Assembly (NCBI GenBank): GCA_016271365.2
Contig: CM057458.1
Coordinates: forward strand, 198,248,501-198,312,500
Direction of reading: 5' to 3'
Origin: Neoceratodus forsteri
Lineage: Eukaryota > Chordata > Ceratodontiformes > Ceratodontidae
DNA length: 64,000 nt
Part shown: piece by piece, positions 41,940 to 53,690 of the stretch
Layout of the letters: every line of letters starts with the position of its first letter
Numbering within the stretch: the stretch's first letter is position 1
Position numbers and translations under genes: made by a program
Notes under the pieces: generated by a model
Database searches by the model: none
The model's input: only the letters and a program-made list of their open reading frames with translations
Told to the model about the DNA's origin: nothing

Positions 41940-43371
41940 TCAAGGGACCATTCGTGATGGCCCTGGGAGATCCTGCTCAGTGCATCTGCCAGCACATTGT
42001 CCTTTCCTGCAAGGTGGACTGCTATCAGAGAGATCTGCAGGGAATAAGCCAGGGATCACAATTTCATGGCTTCCGTGCACAAGGCCGTAGACCGAGTGCC
42101 TCCCTGTTTGTTGATGTACCCCATGGTAGTGGTGTTGTCTGTTCTGACCTGAACCACCTTGTTCTGCACAGACTGAGAGAAGGCTTACAGGGCCAGAAAA
42201 ACTGCCCTGAGTTTCAGGAGATTGATATGGAGAAGGGACTCCTGAAGGGACCACTGTCCCTGGGCTGTGAAAGCCCCCTGATGAGCTCCCCACCCCAAAA
42301 GGGAAGCATCTGTGGTAAGGACCACCGAATGAGACTGAGTGACAAATGGGATCCCTTGCCTTAAACTGTCCTGATCCTGCCACCACTGAAGAGCCTGGAT
42401 CAGTGTCTGAGTCACTGGAATCAGTTTTGTAAGAGGATCCTTCCTTTGGGACCAAAAGGCCCTCAGATGGAACTGAATGTACCTCATCTGAAATCTTGCC
42501 CCTTGGACCACTGCTGTAGAAGCTGCCATGTGGCCCAAGAGCTGAAGGAAGTGCCTTGCTGGTCGGGACACCTGAAGGCTGAAGGAAGAAGCCAGTTCTA
42601 TAAGAACTCTTTCTTGCCCTTTCCAGGGGAAGAAAGGCTCTTGCTTTGACAGTGTCTAGCTCTGCCCCTATAAAGGTAAGAAGCTGCACTGGTTCGAGAA
42701 CTGATTTGGGGAGGTTGAGAAGAAATCTAAGCGAAGTGAGCACTTGCTGGGTGACTTGCAGGTCTGACTTGACTTGACCTGGAGACTGACCCACTATGAG
42801 CCAGTCGTCCAGATATGGAAAAATGGAAATCTTTTGCCTTCTTAAAAAGGCCACTACTACTGCCAGGCATTTTGTAAAAACCCTTGGAGCTGATGTTAGG
42901 CCAAAGGGCATTGCTTTGAACTGGTAATGGCCTGAGGGCAACTTGAACCTGAGGTACTTTCTGTGGGAGCACCTGATGGGGATGTGAAAGTAGGCATCTT
43001 TGAGGTCCAGGGAGGCTAGCCAGTCCCCTGGCCTTAGAGAGGAAAGAATTTATTCCCAGAGTCACCATCTTGAACCTTGGTTTTAAAAGATGTTTGTTTA
43101 GGTATCTTAGATCTAGGATGGGTTGCCACTCCCCTGTCTTTTCTGGGGTAAGGAAGTACCTGGAGTACAGACCTATGCCCCAGTGTAGGGTAGGAGCTCC
43201 CTCTATGGCTCCTAAGGCTAGAAGAGATGAAACCTCTGCCTCTAGGGCAAAGGTTTCGGAGAGACTTGCAGGTGGAAAAGATCTGGCTCTCATCTTTGGA
43301 AATTTTTTGAAGCTGAGAACCAGTCCCTGGCTTACTACTTCTAGGACCCACTTGTCTGAGGTAATAGACAC
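41940..43371 (-). pseudogene. DIRS reverse transcriptase and RNase H of copy C
   Basis: The first frame (43,371-42,727) carries SITSDKWVLEVVSQG, EVSSLLALGAIE and WQPILDLRYLNKHLLKPRFKM. The next (42,941-41,940) carries MPSGHYQFKAMPFGLTSAPRVFTK and FPYLDDWLIVGQ. RNase H text lies at 42,571-42,185, with VVLTTDASLLGWGAHQG and INLLKLRAVFLAL. The position equivalent to the catalytic Glu of LLELRAV (copies A and D) is Lys here. Motif A (SLDLKDAYFH) falls at the frame change near 43,000. Confidence 0.82.
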
Positions 43372-43438
43372 CCAGTCCTGGAAGAAGTAAGCCAGCCTGC
43401 CCCCTACAGGGACAGGAGAGTCAACCCGGGCAGGCCCA

Positions 43439-45059
43439 TCAGGCTGTCTGCTTGGCAGGGGCTTTAGGCTGAGGAGTGGATGCAGCCCTGCTCATCCCCC
43501 TTCTGCCTCTCCCTCTGAAGAACCCCCTCTGTGAAAAGGGAAAAGAGAACTGTGCTTGGTAGAAAGGCCTATGAAAAGACCTGCCCCTGCCCCTAGATTG
43601 CTGCCTTTGAGGAGTTGCCTGCCTCTCCTTGGCCTGTGCACTCCTATAAGTGGTCCTATATTCTTCCATCTTCTTCATGTAATTCTCTGTCTGCTCCCCA
43701 AACAGAGAATTACCTTCCACAAGGAAATCCATGGCCTAAGCCTGGGTGTCCTGTGAGAGGCTAGTAAATCTGAACCAAGCCATTCTCCGAAGAGCCACAG
43801 ATGTGGCCATAAGTCTTGATGACACATCACTGGAGTCCACAGCAGCATGAAACTGTACCTTAGATGCCTCAATCCCATCCGCAGCTACCTCCTCCAGCTC
43901 CTTGGACAGCTGGGGGAAGGGCAGTTTAGCCAGTGCCAGTAAGTGTCCCACCTAGACTTCTGTTATCTGGCTGTATAGGCCATATAATTAGCCTGCCTGA
44001 GTCCCAAAGAGGATGCCATGTATTGCTTCTTTGCAAAGGCATCCATCCTCCTGGAGTCTTTATCTGGGGGGAGTGAAGCCAACGCAACATTAGCCCTGCC
44101 ACAGGCTGCAGCCTGCATGACTCCAACATGGCTGCATTGCTGGCAGAAAAACTCTGTGTCTGAGCCCGATAAAGTATACCTCTTGTCCATTCTTCTATCA
44201 ACAGGAGGTACAGAATTAGGAGACTTATCATTTTTTGTGTCCGTTTCCCAGAAGATTTGTGCAAGGGAACAGACAACCTCCTGGACTGTGGGATGTCCAT
44301 CATTTCAACAAAATCAGGCTCCTCTTGATCCTCTGTAGCTTCCTCCAAAAAGGGAGTTGGAGAGTTGCAGCCACTTTCCTGTAAAACAGATAGTGGGGAG
44401 GGGACTCAGAGCCTAGGAGGGGAAACACCAGAAGGTCTGTTTGGGGAGATGTCCAGTTCAATTGGCACATCCAGACTTTCTGTTCTATCATAGTCATCAT
44501 CTTGTTCATAATCCTCCTCCTCCTCAAATTCCGGTTCATAAAATTCTTCAGGGGCATAATCCTGAACCGGTGGAACCGTCCGAACTGAACCCCTAGCTAA
44601 CGGGGCCGGATCGGACGGAACTGGGTGAAGCGATTCTACAATCCGAATCACTCGGGCAATCTGATCAGCGATCGGAACATGAACCTCCGGATACGAACCA
44701 GCTGATTTGTCTTTTCTTTTCCTTTTTGTAGGAACCAATCCCTCAGGATCGGTTCTCCTCTTGCCCAAAGAAGTATCGCCCTGGTCAGAGGGCACTCCTT
44801 CTGGTTCGGTCGGAACCGATCTGGGCTGGCCATCCGGGTCAGTGGACTTCTCGGCCTCCTTTTCCCTAAGTCTACCTAATCTCTTCTCCAGGGTAGACTT
44901 AGGAACATTTTTACAAATTTGGCAGTCTGTATCGAGGTGTTCAAACCCCAGACAATAAACACAGGTGGTGTGGGGATCGGCCTTAGCAAAGACCTCCCCA
45001 CACTCACTGCAGTGTTGAAACCCAGTGGGCCCATTTTTTTTCTTGGACTTCTCAGACAT
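43439..45059 (-). pseudogene. DIRS ORF1 (Gag-like) of copy C
   Basis: The first frame is open from about 45,098 to 44,406. It holds the Cys/His module near the N-terminus with the same eight-ligand spacing as copies A and B, a KRKRKDK basic patch, and an acidic tract of Glu/Asp near 44,500. The remainder lies in other frames (44,190-43,963, 43,951-43,736, 43,732-43,439) and ends with a RGRGRSFHRPF and FFRGRGRRG basic tail. The ATG at 45,059 is chosen because Ser-Glu-Lys follows it in both A and C. An in-frame upstream Met is at 45,098. Confidence 0.78.
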
Positions 45060-45426
45060 GGCCAGCCTAACCAAACCTGCCCTTTTTTCGGCAACCACCA
45101 GGCAAGACTCCCTTAATCGGTTCCTAACCGTGTCACAGGTATTGGAAAAAACTGTTTAAAACACTTTTTTTTTTAAACTGATAAGGACCAGTAACCACAC
45201 TCTAAAGCAAAGTACAAGGATTCAATATATAGGATCGGTTTAGCCGAACCAATCGAACAAGTTTACAATTTCCACAAAGTAATCAGAAAAACTATCTAGT
45301 ACTCACGGTACCACAGACAAAGCCTGAACTGACAATGCAGAATAATTTCGGCTTAAAACTGACACTTAACTGACACTTTGACTTTTGAACTGAGCTGAAG
45401 GAGAAATCTCTGGAGCGACTGTTCAG

Positions 45427-45609
45427 TGAGGCGGAGTAAAGAATCGGACGGTTGGGTTTCAAAGAGCTGCAGACAGAGATCTCAGCCGAGCTTGAGCTCA
45501 ACGTTCTATGCACTGCATAAAAAAATTAACCCTATACTCTTCGGGGCAGTTTAAAGGCTGGAGCTAACTGCAGATTGTCAGAATACAGCAAGACTTCATG
45601 TTGTTTGAA
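45427..45609. repeat. 5' inverted terminal repeat of DIRS copy C
   Basis: Mirror of 39,950-40,095 plus a private 16-bp tip ending TTGTTTGAA. Sequence right of 45,609 is copy D recombinase text. Confidence 0.88.
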
Positions 45610-46424
45610 TCTCCTGTTAGTTCTCAGAACTATTTTGTCTCTATGGACAGCAATGTACCCAGGCTCTGTGGACAGTGCCTGGAGCTCGCTGATCCTTCTA
45701 GCAGAGTTAATGGCTACCAGGAACACTGTTTTCCAAGTCACATATTTGAGGTCTGCAGTAGACATGGGCTCAAAGGGAGACTGCATAAGTTGGGAAATAC
45801 AAATGTTCAAATCCCACATGGGAGCAGGCTCCCTGTGTGGTGGATGCAAATGCAGTAACCCCTTAAAAAAGTCTTGAATATTGGCTTTGAAGCCAAAGAA
45901 GATGCCTTACCTGCTGATAAATAAGCTGAAACAGCTGCCAGGTGCACTCTCAAGGTGGAAATACTTAACCCTGTGGAATGCAAATGGGTCATATAGTCCA
46001 GAACTGTAGAGAGATTGGCTTGGGTATGGTCTAACCCCTTACCCTGACACCAAATCGAAAATCTCTTCCATTTGGAAGCATAGGTTTTCTTGGTAGACTG
46101 CTTCCTGGAGACTCTCAGTATATCCATGACTCCTTCCGAAAGATGTAAATCTGCATACTCTAAATCTTCAAGAGCCATGCTTCGAGTCTGAGGGATAGCA
46201 GATTGGGATACATGATCCTGCCCTGTGAGGACGACAACAGGTTGTACCTCCTGGGAAGACTGATTGGCTTGGCTACTAACAATGACAGGATCATGGAATA
46301 CGAAGGCTGTCTGGCCCAGTCTGGGGCAACGAGGATCACTTAGGCTGGTTGAAGCCTGAGTTTGTTTAACACTTTCAGTAAGAGAGGAAAGGGAGGGAAG
46401 GCATACAGGAACCTCCCTGTCCAA
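45610..46424 (-). pseudogene. DIRS tyrosine recombinase of copy D, N-terminal part
   Basis: 46,424-45,807 has KQSTKKTYASKWKRFSIW and LDYMTHLHSTGLSISTLRVHLAAVSAYLS, the N-terminal helices. In another frame 45,849-45,610 has DLNICISQLMQSPFEP, WKTVFLVAINSARRISELQAL with the first catalytic Arg, and ends with KIVLRTNRRF exactly at the copy C border. The rest of the gene is at 39,431-39,902. Confidence 0.83.
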
Positions 46425-48058
46425 TCCAGCAGAAATGCATCAAGAGGAATTGTGCCCTTGATGGGGGACCTGCAGCAATACTGTGGGAGTTGGTGGTAGT
46501 CTGGTGCTGTGAACACATCCACCTCTGGGGTGCTCCACCTCCTGAAAATGGTCTCCAAGACCTGCTTGTTCAGTAACCACTCGTGATGGTTCTGATTTAT
46601 TCTGCTGAGGGCATCCGCCAAGACAATGTCCTTGCCTGGAAGGTGGACAGCTGAGAGGGGAACATTCAGGGAGTAAGCAAATGCCCAGATTCAATTTGCC
46701 TCTGTGCAGACAGGAGTTGACCTTGTGCCCCCTTGCTTGCTTATGTAGTACATGGTGGTTATATTGTCTGTTCTGACCTGGACCACCTTTTCTTTTATCA
46801 GACTGTGGAATGACTAAAGAGCCAGAAGAACTGCTCTGAGCTCCAAGAGGTTGATATGCAGGAGGAATGCCTGCATTTCCCACGTGCCACGTGCAGTGTG
46901 ATCCCCCAGATGTGCCCTCCTCCCTAGGAGGGAGGCATCCATCATGAATGCCAGAGAGGGAACCTGCTGCAAGAAGGGTACACCTTGCCTGAGACTGCCC
47001 TTTTCCTGCCACCACTGAAGGGCTTGGAGAAAAATGGCCGTTACTGGTACTAGTTTTGACAGAGAATCCCTTCTGTGGAGCCAGTGATCTCTTAAATGAA
47101 ACTGAATATCTCTCATCTGGAACCTGGCCCCTGACACGGTTGCTGTAGAAGCTGCCATATGGCCTAGCAATTGCAGGAAGTGCCTTGCTGGCCTAGAGAT
47201 GCGAAGTTTGAAGGAACTGGCCATCTGGATAAGGTTGTCCACCCTGTCCAGAGGCAGGTAAGCCATCCCATTTTTGGTATCCAGTTCTGCCCCTATGAAT
47301 CTGAGCAGCTGAACTGGCTCCAAAACAGACTTTTCATGATTTACCAGAAACCCCAGTGAGTACAGAGTGTCTTGTGTTATTGACAGGGCCTCCCTTACTT
47401 GCTGGTGTGACTGGCCCAATATAAGCCAGTCATCTAGGTAGGGGAACACTGACACCTCTTGTCGCCTTATATGTGCCACTACCACAGCTAGACATTTTGT
47501 GAACACCCCTGGAGCAGATGTCAGTCCGAAAGGCATTGCCTTGAATTGGTAACGACCTGATGGCAACCTGAACCTGAGGTACTTTCTATGTGACCTTCTG
47601 ATTGGGATGTGAAAGTAGGTGTCCTTCAGATCCAGGAATGCTAACCAGTCTCAGTCATAGGTGGGTAATATGGTAGCCAGGGTAACCATCTTGAATTATG
47701 GTTTTGACAGATGCTTGTTTAAGTATCTGAGGTCCAGAATGGATCGCCACTCACCCGTTTTCTTGATTGTGAAGAAGTACCTTGAATACAGGCCTTTTCC
47801 CATCTAGTTGGAAGGGACTGGTTCCACTGCCTTTTGTAACAGAAGGCTTGAAACTTCCTTTTCCAGCAGGGCTGTTTCTGATGGGGAGGAAGGTCTGAAA
47901 ACTCTTGACCTCAGCTTTTGCATAGCTTTGAAGCTGAGGACAAGTCCCTGGCCCACTACTTCCAGAACCCAACTGTCTGTGGTGACATTTTTCCACTCCT
48001 GGAAGTAGTGGGTGAACCTGCCCCTTACTGGAGTTGGGAAGGCGACCCGAACAGTCAC
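46340..48058 (-). pseudogene. DIRS reverse transcriptase and RNase H of copy D
   Basis: The N-terminal part (48,058-47,751) has WKNVTTDSWVLEVVGQG. The palm part is an open frame of 250 codons (47,566-46,814) with MPSGRYQFKAMPFGLTSAPGVFTK, FPYLDDWLILGQ, and RISRPARHFLQLLGHMAAST, running into RNase H as LAFMMDASLLGRRAH and INLLELRAVLLAL. The RNase H Asp and Glu are both kept, but WGAH has become RRAH. Motif A lies in the decayed stretch 47,570-47,700. Later RNase H text with LADALSRINQNHHEW is at about 46,620-46,570. Confidence 0.82.
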
Positions 48059-48059
48059 C

Positions 48060-49668
48060 TCAGGGTGTCTGTCTGGACTGTGCTACTGGCCGAATACTGG
48101 GTGCAGTGCAGCCACTGCCCCAACCTCTGAAGTATCCCCTGGGCTGATACTGGGGAAATACCTGAGGCTGGAAGAAAGGCCTATAAGTAGACCTGCCTCT
48201 GCCACCTATTGCATGATGCTTCTGGGTGGTAGCTGCTCTCTTTTGCTGCTGCACTTTTATATGCAACCTTGTATTCATCCATTTTTTTTCATATAAGCCT
48301 CTGTTTGCTCCCCAAACAGAGACACAGGGTCACATGGAAAATCCATGGCCTTAGTTTGGTCATCTTGTGTCAGGTTAGTGGTCCTAAGCCAGGCAAACCT
48401 TCTGAGGGACACAGCAGATGCCATCTGCCTGGATGCAGTGTCATTTGAATCCTCTGACATCCTGAACTGCATCTTAGCAGCTTCAATACCCCTTTTTGCA
48501 GCCTCCTCCAGGTCAGCAGCCATAGGAGGGGAGCTGCCTTAGCAATTTGTAGAACTGTGGTCCCCATATTATTTTGATATCTGGCTGTATAGGCCATGTA
48601 AGATGCCTGCCTGACAGCCAGAGAAGAACCCAATTACACTTTTTTTTTTTTTGCTATGGAATCCACCTTCCTAGAATCCTTGTCTGGAGGGTGAGAGGCC
48701 AGAGGGATGCCAGCTTTGTCACAAGCTGCAGCCTGTACCACACCTTCATGGCTGGGGTGCCCAAAGAGAAACTCTGCCCCAGACTTGGCCACCAAGTATT
48801 TCCTATCCACCTTCCTGTCTGTGGATGGAACGGAAGTGGGGGGTTGCAGAACCTTCATTGTCTGCTTTCTTAGAGACTTGGAGAGGGAGGAGTAGTCTCT
48901 CTGATGGGAGCGCATCCATCATCTCCTTATAATCCTCTTCCTCCTCATCCTCCGCAGATTCCTGGGATGGGAAGTCAAGGGACTGAGCCACTTGCTTCAT
49001 AAAAACAAAATAAGAGGTAAAATCCTTTGTTCCCTTGTCAGGGGAATCTGGTCTGTGAAGATCAGGGGACATATCTGGATCAATAGGGTCCCCAAAATCC
49101 TCATCATCAGGCTCATTTCCAAAGTCGTTGTCCCCATAAGGATCCCCACCATGGTCTATTAAACCAGGGATAACATGTGAACCGGAAGTTTGTGGAAACG
49201 GTTGCTTGTCAACCGGAACCGGGGACTGTAATGACTGGACAATCCTAATCGCATTAGCAATCTCCTCGGCAGAAGAAACCGCGGTTTGTTTAGGTTGCGG
49301 TTCCTGGTGCTTTTCCTTCTTTCTCTTGACCGCAACGGCCAGTTCAGCAGCCTTATTTGCGGTTCGTTTTTTTGAAATAGAGTTATCGCCCCTTTCAGAG
49401 GGCAGCTCTCCCGGTTTATCCAGTTGTTCTGCAGCTGGGTTTGCAGCCTTATCCGTCATTCTTTCCAACAGTCTTTTAAACTGTCTATCTAAGGTGGACT
49501 ACGGAAAGTTAGCACAAATCTCAGAGTCTGTCTGTACGTGGTCAGACCCCAGACGGAATAAACAGATTAAGTGTGGATCTGCTTTTGCAAAAAGTTCCCT
49601 GCACTCGGAACAGTGCTGGAAACATGTGGGTCCTGTTCTCTTTTTAATTTTCTGTGATATAACCCAGA
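48060..49668 (-). pseudogene. DIRS ORF1 (Gag-like) of copy D, start codon lost
   Basis: The N-terminal text begins at about 49,668, where the ATG of copies A and C reads ATA. The Cys/His module is degraded: the fourth Cys is Arg and one later Cys is Ser. A stop interrupts it near 49,500. From 49,468 to 48,803 a frame of 221 codons includes SSAEEIANAIRIVQSL, aligned with EIARVIRIVESL of copies A and C, and an acidic middle. The C-terminal pieces lie at 48,915-48,060 in other frames. Confidence 0.72.
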
Positions 49669-49690
49669 CCACCACACCAGAGTAAATTTT

Positions 49691-50706
49691 TTAATTTTTT
49701 TCTGGTTACATGAACTGACAGCTATTTTTATTTCAGTGGTATGTGGGTTTAAACTACTGAATGTAAACCATTCATTTAGTTACTTCTGATGCAATACTAT
49801 GTTGTAGTTGCTAGTAACTGTATCGGTTTCTGACCCTTTGTATTGAAAAAGTGTTATGTTGGGCGGAACTGTAGTTTGGCAGCTGCCTCTTAACAGTAAT
49901 CCTTGTTGTGCTGACTAACGGACCCCAATCTCTCTCCTGACCGTAATCCTGGTCCCGACTGATATCCTAAAACCCCAGCCTGGGTCACTCGCAGTTGTGT
50001 GCTGCACAGATTTCGAGAAAGAAAAAGCATGCCCAGCTCTAGGTACTGCCTGCACCCCAGGAAGCAGCAGTAGCTGCAATCCACAGCTGTGTCTGGAGTC
50101 CAAGAGCCTCCCACCCTCTTATATTACCCATCCGCTAACAGGGAATAAGTTTGTGCCTGATGACTTGTGAGGGTGTCCATAGTTTTAGCTTCTCCCCTTA
50201 ACTTTCTAGATCAGCCACACAGTTAACTTGAGGAGCACAAGAACTCCCTGATGGGCTGAGGAGGAGCAGGGCTCGGATCTGCCCCAGCCGACCTCGCCGC
50301 AGCTCTGTCCTGCAGCCTCGGACGGCTTTTCAAAGGTAGCACTCTGTGCATTTCAGCTTTCTTAGCTGATTGTTTTTAGGTGCATGGTAGATCAGCGCAG
50401 TGCCCCGTGGGTTGAATAAACCTACCCACCTCCGACCTCCCACCCTGGGTGGACCAAAATGCATCTCCCTCCCTGTGCGGACAGCCCTTTCCATCAGATA
50501 GCCTGCACCTGGCTCCACTAATTGCTAGTTATTAAATGGTTATGTTCATGAAAATGTTGTACCAAATTGTGACATGAGGGGTTAAATTTTCAAATGCAAA
50601 GTAGATAATTTTTTTCTAGCATTTTAACATGCCTTGACACTGCAGTGAAAAATGCACGTGTTGCAAGATAACTGACTTTCAAATGACCAAGAAAAATAAG
50701 CTTCAG
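49691..50706. other. No gene recognised
   Basis: The expected 5' ITR of DIRS copy D is missing here. The sequence shows no coding frame or repeat structure I can identify. Confidence 0.45.
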
Positions 50707-50866
50707 TGTTCTGAATGTACCAGTGGATGCCAACCTTGTGTTCTGAATGTACCAGCGGACACCAACCTTGTGTTCTGAATGTACCAGTGGACATCAACCT
50801 TGTGTTCTGAATGTACCAGCGGACACCAACCTTGTGTTCTGAATGTATAGCGGACACCAAACATGC
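50701..50866 (+). repeat. 32-bp tandem repeat, about five copies
   Basis: The unit is TTGTGTTCTGAATGTACC plus AGYGGACAYCAACC, with exact 32-bp periods at 50,736, 50,768 and 50,800. A diverged first unit starts at 50,701 and a last one at 50,832. It contains the terminal motif of the candidate transposon, so the units may be extra transposase binding sites. Confidence 0.9.
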
Positions 50867-51713
50867 ATCGTCAATGTGGCAAAGACCAGCAAACAACAAT
50901 GTAGGTTCATAAAAGTTTACTAGTTGTGATCTATGTTGTCAAGTATTACATATTCGTGTGCTGAAGTGCACTGAAATAAGAAAAAAAACATCAACAAGAT
51001 GTAAAAAATAAAATCATAGAAAAGATTGTGCATAGCAAAGGATCATATTGTCCAACACTTTAAATGCTGTCAATTCCAGCAACTCTTAAGCATTTCATAT
51101 TTTGTGGTGATAGTTTGCAGTTCATCCTGCGCAACTGTAAAGCTTCCATTTCCTGACAGATGTACAGGTCCATGGAAAAGTCTCTGCTGTCTCACCATAT
51201 CAGTGTCCTGCTGTTGTGGCCGTGTGAGATGCAGATTTGCATGCTGGTCCTGGAATTTGACAGTGAAAGTACGCTGTAGTTCATTAAATGCAAGCACTTG
51301 CCTGATTAAAAAAAAAAAACTGTTTGGAATAGTAGACTGCATGGATTTTTTCCAGCTGTATCTTGTCTGGGTTTAATTTTGTTTTTAGCAGGTGGACAGT
51401 CAGCAAGCACACTAGGGACAGAAGCAATGGAGAAGAAGGCCATTGCTGAAGTTTCGTGAGTAGACGAATTGTCCATTGCTTCAGTGCCTGAAGCAGTAAT
51501 CAGGTCAGTTGATAAAGTGCTAGTTACAGCAGAGGGTGCCTGTCAGTAGAGTGGCAGGAGCAAAGGAGGGGTCAGACACTGGGGTCTGTTAGTAGGTTGG
51601 CAAGAGCAGAGGAAGGGCAGTCACTGGAGTACTAGAAACAGCAGGAGTGTTTGTATCTGCAGTGCTGTGCTCATAGGCACTCTTATTTGTGCACCGAGTT
51701 GTAGAGGAGTCTG

Positions 51714-53690
51714 TCACCGGCATTGCTGAACAGTGTAATTCCCGAGTTCAAGCATTTGAGCTGTCTGAGAAGTTCTGGTGCTGCAGTGTTTCAGTTTGAG
51801 CCTCTTCAAAGTCCACTGGGCCACATGCTCCATGTTCACACATGGGCCATCATCATTTTGGCACTTGTGGCAGGCACAAGACAGTGCTCTGGTGGCAACC
51901 ACACCACCCTCCACAGATCTTACACTCTGGACATGTCTTGTCCCTGGAAAAGCTATAACATCTGGTCATTTTGGCCTTCTTATGGATTTGTCAGGCACCC
52001 AGAAAAAATTTCTCTTGGAATGCCCACACCCATCACTTGAAGGGTCTCTGGTCAGATTATCATGGCATTATGTGAACATCTCTTTTGTTGTTGAAATAAT
52101 AGCAATTTGTGATTTCATGGCCCTGGTTGCTGACCATTTCACCACACCACTCTCCCCATCAGACGGGTGCTTACCATGATGTGATCCAAAAGTTTGGCAC
52201 ATTCAACAGGGAATCCACACACTGATGAAGCCTTTGAAATTTCATAGAAGGACAATTTCGATTTGTACTGACTGGCACAGCCATCTGTGAAATGCACCTC
52301 CTTCGTAATGTTTATGTGGCGAGTGTTCATGATGTGTTCACTGGCCATCTTAACAAAATGTCGAACAGCATGGTGGTAATGTGAGAGGTCATCTGAGATG
52401 AATACCAGGTATTCCATGACAAGGTCATTACAATGTGAGCACCAGTAATATGTAACTATCAGGTGCACTGTAGCCCGCTCTTGATGCCAGTGGCAGGACT
52501 GGATCTCATCCTGGTACTTGCAGGCATAGTTTTCAGCAAAGTCCGGCATCATGACAACCCAGCCTTGTGGTAGATTTGTCCTGAGTTATGTGAATTGCAT
52601 TATTTGCCACAACGCCACATGTAGATGGTGACAGAGAAACTGTATGCCTTCCAATAAGTTGTTGTAACGTGGTCTTCCTACCGACCAACACTTTGCCGTA
52701 TGTTTTCATGTTAATGCCATCATTTGTTTTCTTCACTGTGATGGTTTCACACTGGTACCATCTCAAAATTTCTAACCCATGTTGATTCAATAGAGCCTCT
52801 GCATGTTTTTTCAATTGCCTTCACTGCACAAGCCCCACATACCTTCTCCAGTCTTCTGAAAAACACTGAACCTTCATTTATTTGCACACATTGTCAGCTC
52901 CACAGTTTTGTAAATATTGGTGATTTTGCACTCCGGCAGTTTGTAAAAATCTACCATGTGGTTTAATGAACGCAGTTTTAATGTGGCATTTTCACAGTAC
53001 TCACATAGGCACTTATCCAGTTTCTGTTGTCTGGCAAGTTTTATATGCTTGGGGCACAAACTGTTGAACTTGATGGCACTGCTATGATACTCTGGCTGTT
53101 GCTTCAGAAATTCTGCATGTAGTAAATGAAAGAGTTTTGATAAGAACAATTTGAACATTGGCTTCTTTTTAAGAATGCCTTCTTGTATGGGAGAGGGGTT
53201 GCTGACTGTTCAAAAAAGCTGTTTACTTTGTAATTTCCTGAGGCAGTACAGAATTCTGTATGCTTTTTACATGCTTCCATTCACTACGAGATGCATTCTT
53301 GAGCGTTGTTCAGCTAATTCCAAGGGTTGTGCTTACGTACATAGCATCTTGTATTTTTTTCAGCACCAAAACTGCTCTGGACCCACTCCAGTTCCAGTTG
53401 TCCATTCTTCACGTTTTCCTTTATGACATCCATAATGTTTGCTTCCAAATTGTGACATCATTTCATATTTAGTCCAGTTCTTGACACTGCTGCCTGCTTT
53501 GCAGGTGAACTTGATATTAACACATTACTTTATTGTTGATGCAAACCATGCAGGTGACTTGGGCAATCCTGCTTGAATCCTTTGAATTGCCTTTCATTTG
53601 GCAACATCTGATCGGGTGTCCCGTACTAGAGCTGGATCACTGAAATTTACTTGCACTGCTACTACTGTGGCTGTGTTTATTTGTTTCATA
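51714..53690 (-). pseudogene. Transposase-like gene, family not named, broken
   Basis: The pieces run in order on the minus strand. 53,158-52,874 has SLCPKHIKLARQQKLDKCLCEYCENATLKLRSLN. 52,814-52,533 has no clear motif. 52,552-52,139 has PDFAENYACKYQDEIQSCHWHQERATVHLIVTYYW and HFTDGCASQYKSK. Then in another frame (about 52,170-51,970) come SDGESGVVKWSATRAM and FFWVPDKSIRR. A Cys-rich tail (51,914-51,714) has CACHKCQNDDGPCVNMEHVAQW. From memory, the same blocks in this order occur in unnamed proteins of many fish and cnidarian genomes. The Asp in DFAEN and the Asp in TDGCASQYK could be catalytic. I cannot assign a superfamily. Confidence 0.6.

Larger units (their letters stand above)
39903..45609 (-). 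mobile_element. Complete DIRS-like retrotransposon copy C
   Basis: This 5.7-kb element inserted into the recombinase gene of copy D. The right end is GAA at 45,607-45,609. The left end is AAA at 39,903-39,905 in the equivalent position, one change from GAA. The ITRs, ICR and four coding domains are all present in DIRS order on the minus strand. The 3' ITR has an extension that the 5' ITR lacks, and both termini are joined in the ICR. Frames are interrupted in every gene. Confidence 0.92.
38861..49690 (-). mobile_element. DIRS-like retrotransposon copy D, split by copy C
   Basis: Copy D consists of 38,861-39,902 and 45,610-49,690. Its 3' ITR starts with GAA at 38,861-38,863, its ICR is at 39,311-39,420, and its recombinase gene is cut by copy C. 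Reverse transcriptase and ORF1 follow to the right. The gene text joins cleanly across copy C. The 5' ITR expected beyond about 49,690 is absent, so the element is 5' truncated. It is of the same family as A and C but more diverged and more decayed, in line with being older than the copy inserted in it. Confidence 0.88.

Noticed and set aside
50701..50866. CRISPR-like spaced repeat
   Set aside because: The units are contiguous tandem copies without unique spacers, in a vertebrate-type genome.
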